A stretch of DNA of 64,000 nt from Cecembia calidifontis (GCF_004216715.1 NZ_SGXG01000001.1:2402501-2466500); one strand, 5' to 3'. Counted from the stretch's first letter, positions 27,324 through 35,244 are shown. A program made the numbers and translations. The notes: generated by a model not told the origin, from the letters alone.

Positions 27324-27482
27324 TTGGAAAAAGGACCAAAACTTTCTCCTCAGAAAGCCATAGAAATAGCAAAAGGGATTTACACTGTTGAAATACAGCT
27401 CAAATCTTCAGGTAAAAAGCTGAGAAAGACCCTATTTTTGAACGAAAGTCAACAAAAACTCGCAAAAATGTTCGGTTTTTGA
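27324..27482 (+). other. In-frame 52-codon tail behind the transposase stop, copy 2
   Basis: Continues the transposase frame directly after TAA and ends with TGA at 27480-27482. The encoded segment begins LEKGPKLSPQ and ends KLAKMFGF, resembling the C-terminal tail of IS1634 transposases. It matches 13610-13768 in copy 1. Confidence 0.65.
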
Positions 27483-27488
27483 TTTTGG

Positions 27489-27851
27489 GTGTCCCAGTGT
27501 CGAAGTCAGGAAAAAGGAAAGCTGGCCGAGGAGCTGGCGAAAGATTGGCTGATAGGTAGAGGGTATGAATTTATGGAGGCCAATTATAGGTACAAACATG
27601 CTGAAATAGACCTGATCTTTAAACATAAAGGATTATTGGTATTTGTAGAAGTCAAGTTCCGTTCAGGAACAGGCTATGGCTATGCCGAAGAGTTTGTTGA
27701 CTTTACCAAGCGAAAATTAATCGTCAAAGCTGCCGACCAATTCATTCACGAAAAAGATTGGCATTATGACATCCGCTTTGATATTGTGGGAGTTTATAAA
27801 GACAAAAGTGGACACTTTCACTTTAAGCAGTTTGAAGACGCCTTTTATTAG
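27489..27851 (+). pseudogene. Duplicated yraN copy with 5' end replaced by IS sequence
   Basis: The right-hand repeat carries yraN from codon 6 to the stop. The original MAEHT codons are lost. The frame is open into the IS terminus, where a GTG at 27489 would give a 120-residue chimera starting MSQCRSQEKGKLAEE. The functional core is unchanged, so the protein could work if translated, but no promoter or ribosome site is evident. More likely a by-product of the duplication. Confidence 0.75.
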
Positions 27852-28136
27852 GAAAGTGAGGAGATGTCTAATTAGCCTTGATGGCCATATACATCTCCTC
27901 CCATCGGAGGCAAGACCTTTCGCCGGGCAAATCCGGATAGGATTTATTTTTAGCCTAAATATGTGAGATGGGTAGTGCAATGACTCCCAAAAATCAAATA
28001 TTAGGTTTGAATTTTTCGATATAGTTTTCAACTGGTGGCAAGGATTGAAGATAAGCAAAAATGGCCTCTAAATCACTTTCCCTCATGCCGGCATACATCA
28101 TCCAGGGCATGATAGTCTGGAAATCATCTGCTCCCA
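27511..28136. repeat. 626-bp direct repeat, right copy (IS1634 target duplication)
   Basis: Right-hand partner of 25231-25856. It joins the truncated yraN to the complete cytochrome c gene. Confidence 0.95.
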
Positions 28137-28965
28137 CTTTTTCAGGAACATAATGCTCACCATACATTTTAAATCTTTGGACAAACATTTCTTTTGTCCA
28201 ATTTCCCAAACCGCTTGGATGGGGCGTGAGGTTGGAGGTTGTCAAAGTACCGTTTGGCATTTCAAATGACCTTCCCCCGGCCAATCGTTCACCCGTATAG
28301 CTTCCATTTTCGAATTTGGTGTGGCAATCAGCGCAGGCAGAGGCATTGACCAAATACCCTCCATATGCTACTAAATCTGATGGATCCGGTTTTTTGGTCA
28401 GCTGTGCTTTTGCCGGCATTGTCCTCAAAATGAAGTTGAATGGGAAATCGGCCTTTGATTTAGGATGGGCGGTTTCAACTGGCTCTAGAGTCCGTAAATA
28501 AGCAATTACGGCCTCGATATCCTCTTGATCGATCAAGCCATAACTGTGATAGGGCATTACAGGGAAAATGGGGGAGCCATCTTTTCTTACACCAGTAGTT
28601 ATCAGTCTAAAAATCTCGCCATCCGTCCAGTCTCCTATACCAAATGGAGTGATATTGGCGGAAATAAAGACTCCGGGGAAGCCCATGGTCTGGTCAAATC
28701 TTTCTCCTCCTGTCATTTCCGTACCGGGAACTGGTGGGCCGGAAAACAGACTGAAATCCCTGACCGAATGGCAGTCAGCACATAACATGACATGATTAGC
28801 TAAATATTTTCCATGTGCTACTTTTTCAGGGGTTATTTCCACTTTAAGATCTTCGGGGGCAGGACCTACATTAGGAAGCGCCAAACTGATATAAGCCACA
28901 GCTATAATAATCAATGCTATCAGTCCGCTGGCAAAATAAGCCATGATCTTTAAAAACTTTTTCAT
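27994..28965 (-). CDS. Membrane-anchored diheme cytochrome c
   Basis: About 323 residues from the ATG at 28965 (MKKFLKIMAYFASGL); another ATG at 29022 adds an unlikely 19-residue leader. An N-terminal hydrophobic segment (LIALIIIAVAYISLALP) anchors or exports it. Two heme c attachment motifs CADCH follow, in VMLCADCHSVRD and SACADCHTKFE, in two homologous cytochrome domains each ending with an AYLRTLEPVE/AYLQSLPPVE-type segment. It probably transfers electrons in the periplasm; partners are unknown. Its 3' 143 bp are duplicated at 25714-25856, but this copy is whole. IS1182 lies about 60 bp upstream of the start and may affect its promoter. Confidence 0.88.
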   Translation of the reverse strand: MKKFLKIMAYFASGLIALIIIAVAYISLALPNVGPAPEDLKVEITPEKVAHGKYLANHVMLCADCHSVRDFSLFSGPPVPGTEMTGGERFDQTMGFPGVFISANITPFGIGDWTDGEIFRLITTGVRKDGSPIFPVMPYHSYGLIDQEDIEAVIAYLRTLEPVETAHPKSKADFPFNFILRTMPAKAQLTKKPDPSDLVAYGGYLVNASACADCHTKFENGSYTGERLAGGRSFEMPNGTLTTSNLTPHPSGLGNWTKEMFVQRFKMYGEHYVPEKVGADDFQTIMPWMMYAGMRESDLEAIFAYLQSLPPVENYIEKFKPNI

Positions 28966-29030
28966 AGGGGTTAAAAGGTTTTGTTGGTTAAATAATGAAA
29001 CAAAGGTCAGTAATCGGCTCATGAAATGGG

Positions 29031-29062
29031 GGGTGTCCGAAAAGTCGAGACACCCTTTTTTT
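29031..29062 (+). terminator. Inward-facing terminator in the left end of IS1182
   Basis: GGGTGTC pairs with GACACCC and is followed by seven T. It would stop read-through transcription entering the element from the left. The right end has the counterpart on the other strand. Confidence 0.6.
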
Positions 29063-29113
29063 ATTGTTGATTTTCTCTAAAATTATTATTTTAGAGTTGA
29101 ACAAAATACAACA

Positions 29114-30787
29114 ATGTCTAAGGTAGTTTTTAAAAATCAGACTGGCAATTGTCCAGAATTATTTCCGGCAAATATTTTTGATAAAATCCCTGATAACCAC
29201 CCTGCTCGATTGGTTGACACTGTGGTTAACTCTTTGGATATCAGTGATATTATAAAGAGATACAAGGGAGGCGGTACATCAGCCTATCATCCACGAATGA
29301 TGATTAAAGTGCTGTTCTACAGCTATTTATCCAATGTGTATTCATGTAGGAAAATAGCCAAAGCACTTAATGAGAACATACATTTCATGTTTATCTCAGG
29401 AAACTCAACCCCCGATTTCAGAACCATCAACGATTTCCGCGGTAAAATCTTAAAAGACTCCATCAAGACATTGTTTGCCGAAGTGGTAAAAATGCTTGTT
29501 GAGATGGGATATGTAAGCCTTGATGTACAATACATTGACGGAACCAAGATTGAAGCAAAATCCAATAAGTACACTTTTGTCTGGCGTAAGACAGTTGAAA
29601 AGCACAAAGAAAGGTTAGAAGGTAAGATCAAGAGTGTTTTATCAGATATCGAAGAAAGCATCCTATCAGATAATCAAGAAGTTAATCAAGAAGAATTGCC
29701 TAAAAAAATTGATTCTGAAGAATTAAGGGAGCGGCTTTCAGCCATAAATAAAAAGCTAAAAGAGCCTTCAAAGAAGATTGCTAAGGAGCTTCAAAAACTT
29801 CAGGAAGAACATCTTCCCAAGCTGGAGAAGTATGAAAAAGACCTGGAGATTTTGGGGGATAGAAATTCGTACAGTAAGACAGATCATGATGCCACATTCA
29901 TGAGAATGAAAGAGGACCACATGAAAAACGGACAACTAAAACCCGCTTACAATCCTCAGATATCAACTGAAAATCAATTCATTACCCATGCTACTATCCA
30001 CCAAACAGCAGGGGATACCACCACTTTAAAATCCCACTTGGACAGTTTTGAAAAATCGTATAGTAAACAAAGTAAAGAGATAGTAGCTGATGCAGGATAC
30101 GGCAGTGAGGAGAATTATGAAATGCTTGAAAAAAAGGGAGTTGATGCCTATGTGAAATACAATTACTTCCACATGGAGCAAAAGAAGAAGACAAAGAACA
30201 ATCCTTTTCTTCCCCAAAATCTTTTCTACAATGCAGCGCAAGATTTTTACGTATGCCCCATGGGACAGCGGATGGAGAATGTTGGACAAGGAAAGCGCAC
30301 TTCAAGCAATGGGTATGTATCTCAAGTAACTTATTATCAGGCAAAAAACTGTGAAGGATGCCCCTTAAGAGCACAATGCCACAAAGCGACAGGTAACAGA
30401 AGAATCGAAGTGAACCATAGGTTAAACTTCTTAAAACAGCAGGCCAAGGAAAAACTAATGAATAAAAAGGGGCTTGAACACAGGAGCAAAAGACCAATAG
30501 AGGCGGAAGCTGCGTTTGGCCAGCTGAAAAGCAATAATAAATTCAACAGATTTACACTCACTGGTTTAGAAAAAGTGGAATTAGAGTTCTTATTGATGGC
30601 AATTGGCCATAATCTGAGAAAAATGGTGGCTAAAAGTATGCACTCTGGACTAAAACTATCTAAAAAATCATCTTTGGGTTATAAACCCTACAATAGTCGG
30701 CCGGTATTTTACGTTCCAAAGGAAAATTCTAATCAAAGATCACTGGTAATGGCATTGGATTTTCAAAATCAAAAAATAGCGGCATAA
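29114..30787 (+). CDS. IS1182-family transposase
   Basis: The 557-residue protein begins with a DUF772-type domain (NIFDKIPDNHPARLVDTVVN, VLFYSYLSNVYSCRKIAKAL). The DDE core shows YIDGTKIEAKSNKY for the first Asp, EIVADAGYGSEENYE for the second, and RPIEAEAAFGQLKSNNKFNR for the Glu. A cysteine-bearing insert (CEGCPLRAQCHKATG) is usual for IS1182. A helical acidic insert (about residues 165-245) is also present. The frame is intact. Confidence 0.94.
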   Translation: MSKVVFKNQTGNCPELFPANIFDKIPDNHPARLVDTVVNSLDISDIIKRYKGGGTSAYHPRMMIKVLFYSYLSNVYSCRKIAKALNENIHFMFISGNSTPDFRTINDFRGKILKDSIKTLFAEVVKMLVEMGYVSLDVQYIDGTKIEAKSNKYTFVWRKTVEKHKERLEGKIKSVLSDIEESILSDNQEVNQEELPKKIDSEELRERLSAINKKLKEPSKKIAKELQKLQEEHLPKLEKYEKDLEILGDRNSYSKTDHDATFMRMKEDHMKNGQLKPAYNPQISTENQFITHATIHQTAGDTTTLKSHLDSFEKSYSKQSKEIVADAGYGSEENYEMLEKKGVDAYVKYNYFHMEQKKKTKNNPFLPQNLFYNAAQDFYVCPMGQRMENVGQGKRTSSNGYVSQVTYYQAKNCEGCPLRAQCHKATGNRRIEVNHRLNFLKQQAKEKLMNKKGLEHRSKRPIEAEAAFGQLKSNNKFNRFTLTGLEKVELEFLLMAIGHNLRKMVAKSMHSGLKLSKKSSLGYKPYNSRPVFYVPKENSNQRSLVMALDFQNQKIAA

Positions 30788-30811
30788 AAAAAGCTGCCCT
30801 TTTCGGACAGC
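30786..30811 (-). terminator. Inward-facing terminator in the right end of IS1182
   Basis: On the minus strand GCTGTCC pairs with GGGCAGC and is followed by seven T. It would stop transcription coming from the LuxR gene side. Confidence 0.55.
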
Positions 30812-30834
30812 CCCTTTAATAAAAGGTCTAAAGA

Positions 30835-31455
30835 TCAGTAACTTCTCAGCTTATGGATCAAATCCGTCCTGTTAATGGCATGCGTTTTTGAAAAAATATT
30901 CTTGAGATGGGTTTTAACTGTATTTTTACTCACAAATAATTTAGTTGCAATTTCACTATTGGTAAGACCCTCTTCGACCAAATTGATAATTTCAATTTCC
31001 CTGTTGGTAAGCGGGCTTGGGAGTTTGGTATTGATTTTCTCAAAATCAAAATCAGAACCGATATATAAAATTTGTTTTTTTTCGAGAGGAGTAACTCTCT
31101 TTTTTTGTTTCCATTTTCGAATGAAGTAAAAAATAATGACCTGGGTAATAACAAGGAATAAGCCTAGAAAAATGACATGCCAATTGTAAAGGCCCCATTC
31201 TTTTTCACTAGAGGTATTTACTTCCAATATGTCCGAATACGCCAAAATTGAAATTTTTTCATGGATTTTATTTGGTTTTAGTTCTTTGATTTCTGTGCCA
31301 AAAGGAATGGTCTTCAAGGATTCCGGAAGATTTGGGATGCCACCCTGTCCAAAACTGTATTGAAAACTTGAGATAATTGTAAAAAGTACAAGACAAAACT
31401 TTGTATTTATTGGATTAATAATTTTCATTTTCCAATTCAGATTGTCTTTTTCCAT
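30835..31455 (-). CDS. LuxR-family transcription factor with signal sequence and membrane segment
   Basis: A 206-residue protein. It starts with a hydrophobic signal-like segment (KFCLVLFTIISSFQYSFGQ), then about 65 residues predicted outside the cytoplasm, and a clear transmembrane helix (WHVIFLGLFLVITQVIIFYF) followed by basic residues. The C-terminal ~60 residues are a GerE/LuxR helix-turn-helix (LTNREIEIINLVEEGLTNSE, then KNTVKTHLKNIF). It appears to be a membrane-tethered regulator sensing something outside, without a separate kinase. The methionine at residue 10 is an alternative start. Target genes unknown; btuFCD is the nearest neighbour but is separated by 135 bp. Confidence 0.82.
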   Translation of the reverse strand: MEKDNLNWKMKIINPINTKFCLVLFTIISSFQYSFGQGGIPNLPESLKTIPFGTEIKELKPNKIHEKISILAYSDILEVNTSSEKEWGLYNWHVIFLGLFLVITQVIIFYFIRKWKQKKRVTPLEKKQILYIGSDFDFEKINTKLPSPLTNREIEIINLVEEGLTNSEIATKLFVSKNTVKTHLKNIFSKTHAINRTDLIHKLRSY

Positions 31456-31590
31456 GATTATTTGTTGAAAAATTTTTGGAAAATCAGATCAGGAATTAGC
31501 AATAAAATTCCGTTATTCTATGTTTGTAGTCATAATTTAGTGAAAAAGGTTGATTTATACCAATAAAACTTAATTTTGTTTGGTTTTTGC

Positions 31591-32589
31591 TTAATTGGCG
31601 CCTTCTAAGAAATCAATCAGGCTCTCGATGCTGTAAAATATTTTTGTTTGTTGATTTCCAATTAGTTGTATGGCAAAAGGCTCTTCTGTTACCAAAATGT
31701 GAAGGTCCTTTAAATGCTTTGAAAACCCCTTTTTTGCCAGTGCTGCTTTGATCCATATGACGGGAATTTGGGGACCTTCGATATTAACGCTGTTTTTTTG
31801 ATCCTTTTGAATTATTTTACCGGAAAGGGCGTCAAATGCAAGTCCTTTTCCTGGCAATAAAACATTCATTTGATTTCGGATAATAAGGTCCTCAGGAATC
31901 CCTATTACCAGAGGTATGCCACACTGCATCAGCCAAAAGACATCTGCAGTTTCAATGGCTACCTCTAAGTCATGCGTTGTGATCAAGATGGCTTTATGCG
32001 CTTTCTTGGCTAATTTTTTTAAAAGATGCATGATTTCCAGTCTATTGACAAGATCCAGATGAGCAGTGGGTTCATCGAGAATTAAAATTTCGCCATCCTG
32101 AGCCAAGGCTCTGGCAATCATGGCTTTTTGAAGTTGTCCATCACTTAATTCGCTTAAGTGGCATTCGCTCAAGTATTGGATATTGGTGGCCTCAATGGCT
32201 TTTTCTACTTTCTCTTTGTCCTGCTGTCTGAGCTGACCTAACCAGCCGGTATGCGGAATTCTTCCCAGTTCAACCAATTGCCTGACTGTAAGTGAACCTG
32301 TACTTACCTTTTCTGTAAGTACTACAGAGATTTTTTTAGAAATTTCATGTAAACTGTATTCTCTGAGAGGTTTTTCCAAAAGGGTAATGTTTCCTTGAAT
32401 AGCTGGAATTTGCCCCATGATTGTTTTGATCAAAGTCGATTTTCCTACTCCATTTGGACCTAACAAGCAAGTAAGTTTGCCTTTTTCCAAATGGAAATTC
32501 AGGTTTTCAGCTACCACTTTTTTTCTTCCTGCTTTGTGATAGCCTATGGAAAGACTTTCTGCTTTTAATATGGAGTTTTGTTTGTCCAT
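31591..32589 (-). CDS. btuD: Cobalamin/iron-siderophore type ABC transporter, ATPase subunit
   Basis: About 332 residues from the ATG at 32589, which overlaps the btuC stop by one base (TAATG); an earlier in-frame start at 32628 is less likely. Walker A GPNGVGKSTLIKT, signature LSDGQLQKAMIARALA and Walker B EILILDEPTAHLD are intact. It powers vitamin B12 import through BtuC. Unlike typical ~250-residue FecE/BtuD proteins it has an extra ~95 residues at the C-terminus (from about IIRNQMNVLLPGKG to IESLIDFLEGAN). Their role is unknown. Last gene of btuF-btuC-btuD. Confidence 0.88.
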   Translation of the reverse strand: MDKQNSILKAESLSIGYHKAGRKKVVAENLNFHLEKGKLTCLLGPNGVGKSTLIKTIMGQIPAIQGNITLLEKPLREYSLHEISKKISVVLTEKVSTGSLTVRQLVELGRIPHTGWLGQLRQQDKEKVEKAIEATNIQYLSECHLSELSDGQLQKAMIARALAQDGEILILDEPTAHLDLVNRLEIMHLLKKLAKKAHKAILITTHDLEVAIETADVFWLMQCGIPLVIGIPEDLIIRNQMNVLLPGKGLAFDALSGKIIQKDQKNSVNIEGPQIPVIWIKAALAKKGFSKHLKDLHILVTEEPFAIQLIGNQQTKIFYSIESLIDFLEGAN

Positions 32590-33620
32590 TAGAACTCTTT
32601 TGAAAAATTTCTTCTCAATATCAACCAAATGACCATGGGTGCCCCTATTAAAGAAGTTACAGCATTGATCGGCAAAGTCTGTGCACTTCCGGGTAGTTGG
32701 CTTATTGCATCACAAAAAAGCATAATGATAGCCCCTGCAATAGCAGAACCTGGTAGCAGGATCCGGTGGTCCCCTGATTTAAAAATTAATCTTGCCATAT
32801 GGGGAACAGCAATTCCGATAAATGCAATTGGGCCACATATGGCTGTGGTACTTCCTGCGAGAATACCAGTGCTCAGAATTATCCCCCATCTTAGTCTTTT
32901 AATGTTTATTCCCATACTTTCGGCATAGGCCTCACCCAAGAGCATGGCATTGTAGGATTTTAGCAAGAATAAGGCGGGTAGCAGCCCTAGGAGGCTTGCA
33001 ATCAACAATCCCAATAATTGCGTATAAGAGCTGATGCCCAAACTCCCCATTGACCAAACGGTGAAAAGCTTCAACTGCTCTGCTCCCGAAAAATAAGAAA
33101 GGACAGCAACAATAGCTGATACTGCCGAACCAAACATTAGTCCTACAATCAGTAAAGTCATACTGTCCCGGACTCTCCACGCTGTAAAGCTTATGAGGAG
33201 AAGGACAAGGATAGCCCCTAAACTGGCTGAAATGATGATAGACCAGACTCCAAGTTGGCCAAAATAAATAACCCACCCGAATGCAGTACTTGCCATTACC
33301 ATAATTGCCACTCCCAATCCAGCCCCAGAACTTATTCCCAGAACATAAGGGCCTGCTAAGGGATTTCGAAAAAAGGTCTGCATTTGTAATCCGCTGATAG
33401 AGAGGTTGATTCCGGCTAGTATTGCAGTGATCGCCTTTGGTAGACGGAATTCCATTAGGATGGTTTCCCAGGAAGCTTTCAAAAATGGTTTTCCTGTGAT
33501 TCTCGATGCAATGTCAGGGAATGGAATATGCACTGATCCAATCGAAAGATTCAGGATAAACAGCAAAAGGCAAATAATCAGCCCCAATAGAAAAGTGATA
33601 TATATGGGTTTATTTTTCAT
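32589..33620 (-). CDS. btuC: Cobalamin-type ABC transporter permease (FecCD family)
   Basis: The 343-residue polytopic protein has about ten transmembrane helices and FecCD motifs: RLPKAITAILAGINLSISGL, NPLAGPYVLGISSGAGLG and CGPIAFIGIAVPHMARLIF. The family forms the inner-membrane channel for B12 or siderophores. It overlaps btuF by 11 bp and btuD by one base. Cobalamin rather than iron is inferred from the B12 riboswitch and BtuB next door. Confidence 0.92.
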   Translation of the reverse strand: MKNKPIYITFLLGLIICLLLFILNLSIGSVHIPFPDIASRITGKPFLKASWETILMEFRLPKAITAILAGINLSISGLQMQTFFRNPLAGPYVLGISSGAGLGVAIMVMASTAFGWVIYFGQLGVWSIIISASLGAILVLLLISFTAWRVRDSMTLLIVGLMFGSAVSAIVAVLSYFSGAEQLKLFTVWSMGSLGISSYTQLLGLLIASLLGLLPALFLLKSYNAMLLGEAYAESMGINIKRLRWGIILSTGILAGSTTAICGPIAFIGIAVPHMARLIFKSGDHRILLPGSAIAGAIIMLFCDAISQLPGSAQTLPINAVTSLIGAPMVIWLILRRNFSKEF

Positions 33621-34761
33621 TCAGTCGGCTGTAAAAATATGGGGTATAATCCGGTAATATATCAGGATACATGATTTTGATTAAATCCTTAAGAATGAGG
33701 TCAGGTCTTAAATATCCCAATTCAAAGTATTCCACCCCACCTTTGATCCCTTTTTTCTTCGTGTAAGTATATACTTGTCCCTTCTGAAAAGCTTGGAAAT
33801 AGGTATACCTTGGGTCAGCTTTCCCCATTTCCTCCAAAGAATTGTGATCAGCTGCGCCAATCCAAAAATCAGCGTCCTGTGCCTTTTCAAACACGTATTC
33901 ATAACTCAATTGTATGCTTCCTGTTCCTGGATGATCCTTAAAACCGTAATCCCCTCCTGCTGCCTGGATTAGTTTAGCTCCCCAACTGTCGGCTCCAGGA
34001 ACATACCATATGTCTTTATACATCACACCAGACATTATTTTTGGCTTATGGGTTTGATCATTCTTTTTAGCCAAGGCCTCAGCCTCTTCATAAGCATTTT
34101 TGATGGCCTCAAAAGCTTGATGCGCTTCCTCCCACCTGCCCAATAAAGCTCCGGTAAACTTGATCCATTCTGCCCTTCCTAAGGGATGACCCTCCAGATA
34201 TTCCCCATTCAAGGGGGCTGGAATACCGGATTTTTGAAAAAGGTCCAGGTTTCGTAAATCTTCACCCAAGGTAGAAATCATAATCCAATCAGGCGCTAGA
34301 TCGATGACCATTTCAACATTGGTCTGTGCTCCCTTTCCCAAATCTTTCACTTTTCCAAGATGGATCATTTTCCTTACTTTTTCAGAGGAAATCAGGTCAA
34401 GATTTGGAAATCCGATCAATGTTGAACTTTCTCCCAAATATTCCAAATGGGGAATTTGGGTAGTTGAGGTAAGGATTACTTTTTTGACAGGTAATTGGAT
34501 GATGGCGTCAAATTTTCCTTTTGGGATTTCACCTTGTTGTTCCATCACCAGATACCTAAAGGGCTGATGCTTTCCGGGGAAAGCTTGAAGTACTTCTAAA
34601 ACTTTAAAACCTATTCCTTGGTACACCTTAAATCCCTCGGCGTAATCCAATTCCAGGAGCTTGTAATCCAGGTCGGTTTTTTGTTCAGCGTGTTGGCATG
34701 AAAGCAATGCCAGAAATAAAAGAAAAAAGATGCTCTGTTTATTTGAAAATAATGCTTTCAT
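33610..34761 (-). CDS. btuF: Cobalamin-type ABC transporter substrate-binding lipoprotein
   Basis: A 383-residue periplasmic-binding protein. The signal peptide ends in a lipobox (FFLLFLALLSC), so it should be lipid-anchored. The class III binding-protein fold is suggested by KVILTSTTQIPHLEYLG, then NVEMVIDLAPDWIMIS, and the long helix KNAYEEAEALAKKN. It delivers substrate to BtuCD. It is first in the operon, preceded by a candidate TATCTTTG promoter and no riboswitch on its own strand. Confidence 0.87.
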   Translation of the reverse strand: MKALFSNKQSIFFLLFLALLSCQHAEQKTDLDYKLLELDYAEGFKVYQGIGFKVLEVLQAFPGKHQPFRYLVMEQQGEIPKGKFDAIIQLPVKKVILTSTTQIPHLEYLGESSTLIGFPNLDLISSEKVRKMIHLGKVKDLGKGAQTNVEMVIDLAPDWIMISTLGEDLRNLDLFQKSGIPAPLNGEYLEGHPLGRAEWIKFTGALLGRWEEAHQAFEAIKNAYEEAEALAKKNDQTHKPKIMSGVMYKDIWYVPGADSWGAKLIQAAGGDYGFKDHPGTGSIQLSYEYVFEKAQDADFWIGAADHNSLEEMGKADPRYTYFQAFQKGQVYTYTKKKGIKGGVEYFELGYLRPDLILKDLIKIMYPDILPDYTPYFYSRLNEK

Positions 34762-34784
34762 ACTATCGGGCTTGAATTTAGCCC

Positions 34785-34792
34785 CAAAGATA
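34785..34792 (-). promoter_or_regulatory. Candidate -7 box of btuFCD
   Basis: On the minus strand the sequence reads TATCTTTG, matching TAnnTTTG, 24 bp upstream of the btuF ATG. It would leave a very short leader, so the operon would not be preceded by a riboswitch. Confidence 0.45.
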
Positions 34793-34864
34793 GGTAGCCC
34801 AATTGAAAAGGCAGGATTAAAAATTTCAATATTTAAATTTAAACACTTTTCCGATAAAATTTAT

Positions 34865-34872
34865 TATGTTTG
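34865..34872 (+). promoter_or_regulatory. -7 box of the riboswitch-btuB-btuG transcript
   Basis: TATGTTTG matches TAnnTTTG and lies a short distance before the start of the cobalamin riboswitch. Confidence 0.55.
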
Positions 34873-34884
34873 CACCAGAAAAAC

Positions 34885-35068
34885 GGTTCCCGAACCTTTT
34901 TGGAACTCGGGATTAAAAGGGAATCCGGTGTGAAACCGGAGCTGTCCCCGCAACTGTAACCCCATCCCGACCTCGTCGGGATAGAGATTTGCCTTCCTCT
35001 ATGCCATTGCCTCATTTTATTGGGGTGAGAAGGCCGGTAAGTCCAGGGAAGCCAGGAGACCTGCCATT
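34885..35068 (+). promoter_or_regulatory. Cobalamin (B12) riboswitch
   Basis: The conserved core is clear. GGGAATCCGGTGTGAAACCG near 34919 is followed by GCTGTCCCCGCAACTGTAA, and the closing B12-box reads AGCCAGGAGACCTGCC around 35050-35065. Between them are the GTAAGTCCAGGG segment and a variable stem. It lies on the plus strand upstream of btuB and should lower btuB-btuG expression when adenosylcobalamin is abundant. The outer limits are approximate. Confidence 0.95.
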
Positions 35069-35124
35069 TTTCTTCATATTCAAAGCTTTCGGGTGAAAGG
35101 CTGAGGTAAAATCTACGGGTATCA

Positions 35125-35157
35125 ATCTTTCTTTTGATTATTTCTGAAAAGAAAGAT
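35125..35157 (+). promoter_or_regulatory. Hairpin after the riboswitch (possible expression platform)
   Basis: ATCTTTCTTTT (35125-35135) pairs perfectly with AAAAGAAAGAT (35147-35157). It has no T-run after it, so it is not a classical terminator. It may act on translation or on downstream pairing. Confidence 0.4.
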
Positions 35158-35244
35158 GATCTACTCACATTATTCTATCTCAATTATTTACACGGTATGG
35201 CTTTGGGTTAAATAGGTGTTCCACTTCATTTAATTCAAAAGACA

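Larger units (their letters stand above)
25857..27510 (+). mobile_element. IS1634-family insertion sequence, copy 2 (1,654 bp)
   Basis: Left terminus CCTGACTTCGACA at 25857, right terminus TGTCGAAGTCAGG ending at 27510. The transposase is on the plus strand, so this copy is inverted relative to copy 1 at 13582-15235. It is flanked by a perfect 626-bp direct repeat (25231-25856 and 27511-28136). One terminal C is ambiguous, so the repeat could be counted as 627. The near-identity of the two copies suggests recent transposition. Confidence 0.95.
29029..30814 (+). mobile_element. IS1182-family insertion sequence (about 1,786 bp)
   Basis: The ends are 16-bp inverted repeats matching at 15 positions: GGGGGTGTCCGAAAAG at 29029-29044 and, inward from 30814, GGGGCTGTCCGAAAAG. 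One large transposase fills the interior. Each terminus folds into a hairpin followed by a T-run pointing inward (29031-29062 on the plus strand, 30811-30786 on the minus strand). No target duplication could be identified. It lies between the cytochrome c gene and a LuxR-type regulator. Confidence 0.88.

Noticed and set aside
27489..27851. A second functional yraN gene
   Set aside because: It is a by-product of the 626-bp target duplication, lacks its own start region and is identical from codon 6 on.
29029..30814. Long target duplication around IS1182, as for IS1634
   Set aside because: The flanks of the element show no shared sequence beyond the inverted repeats.
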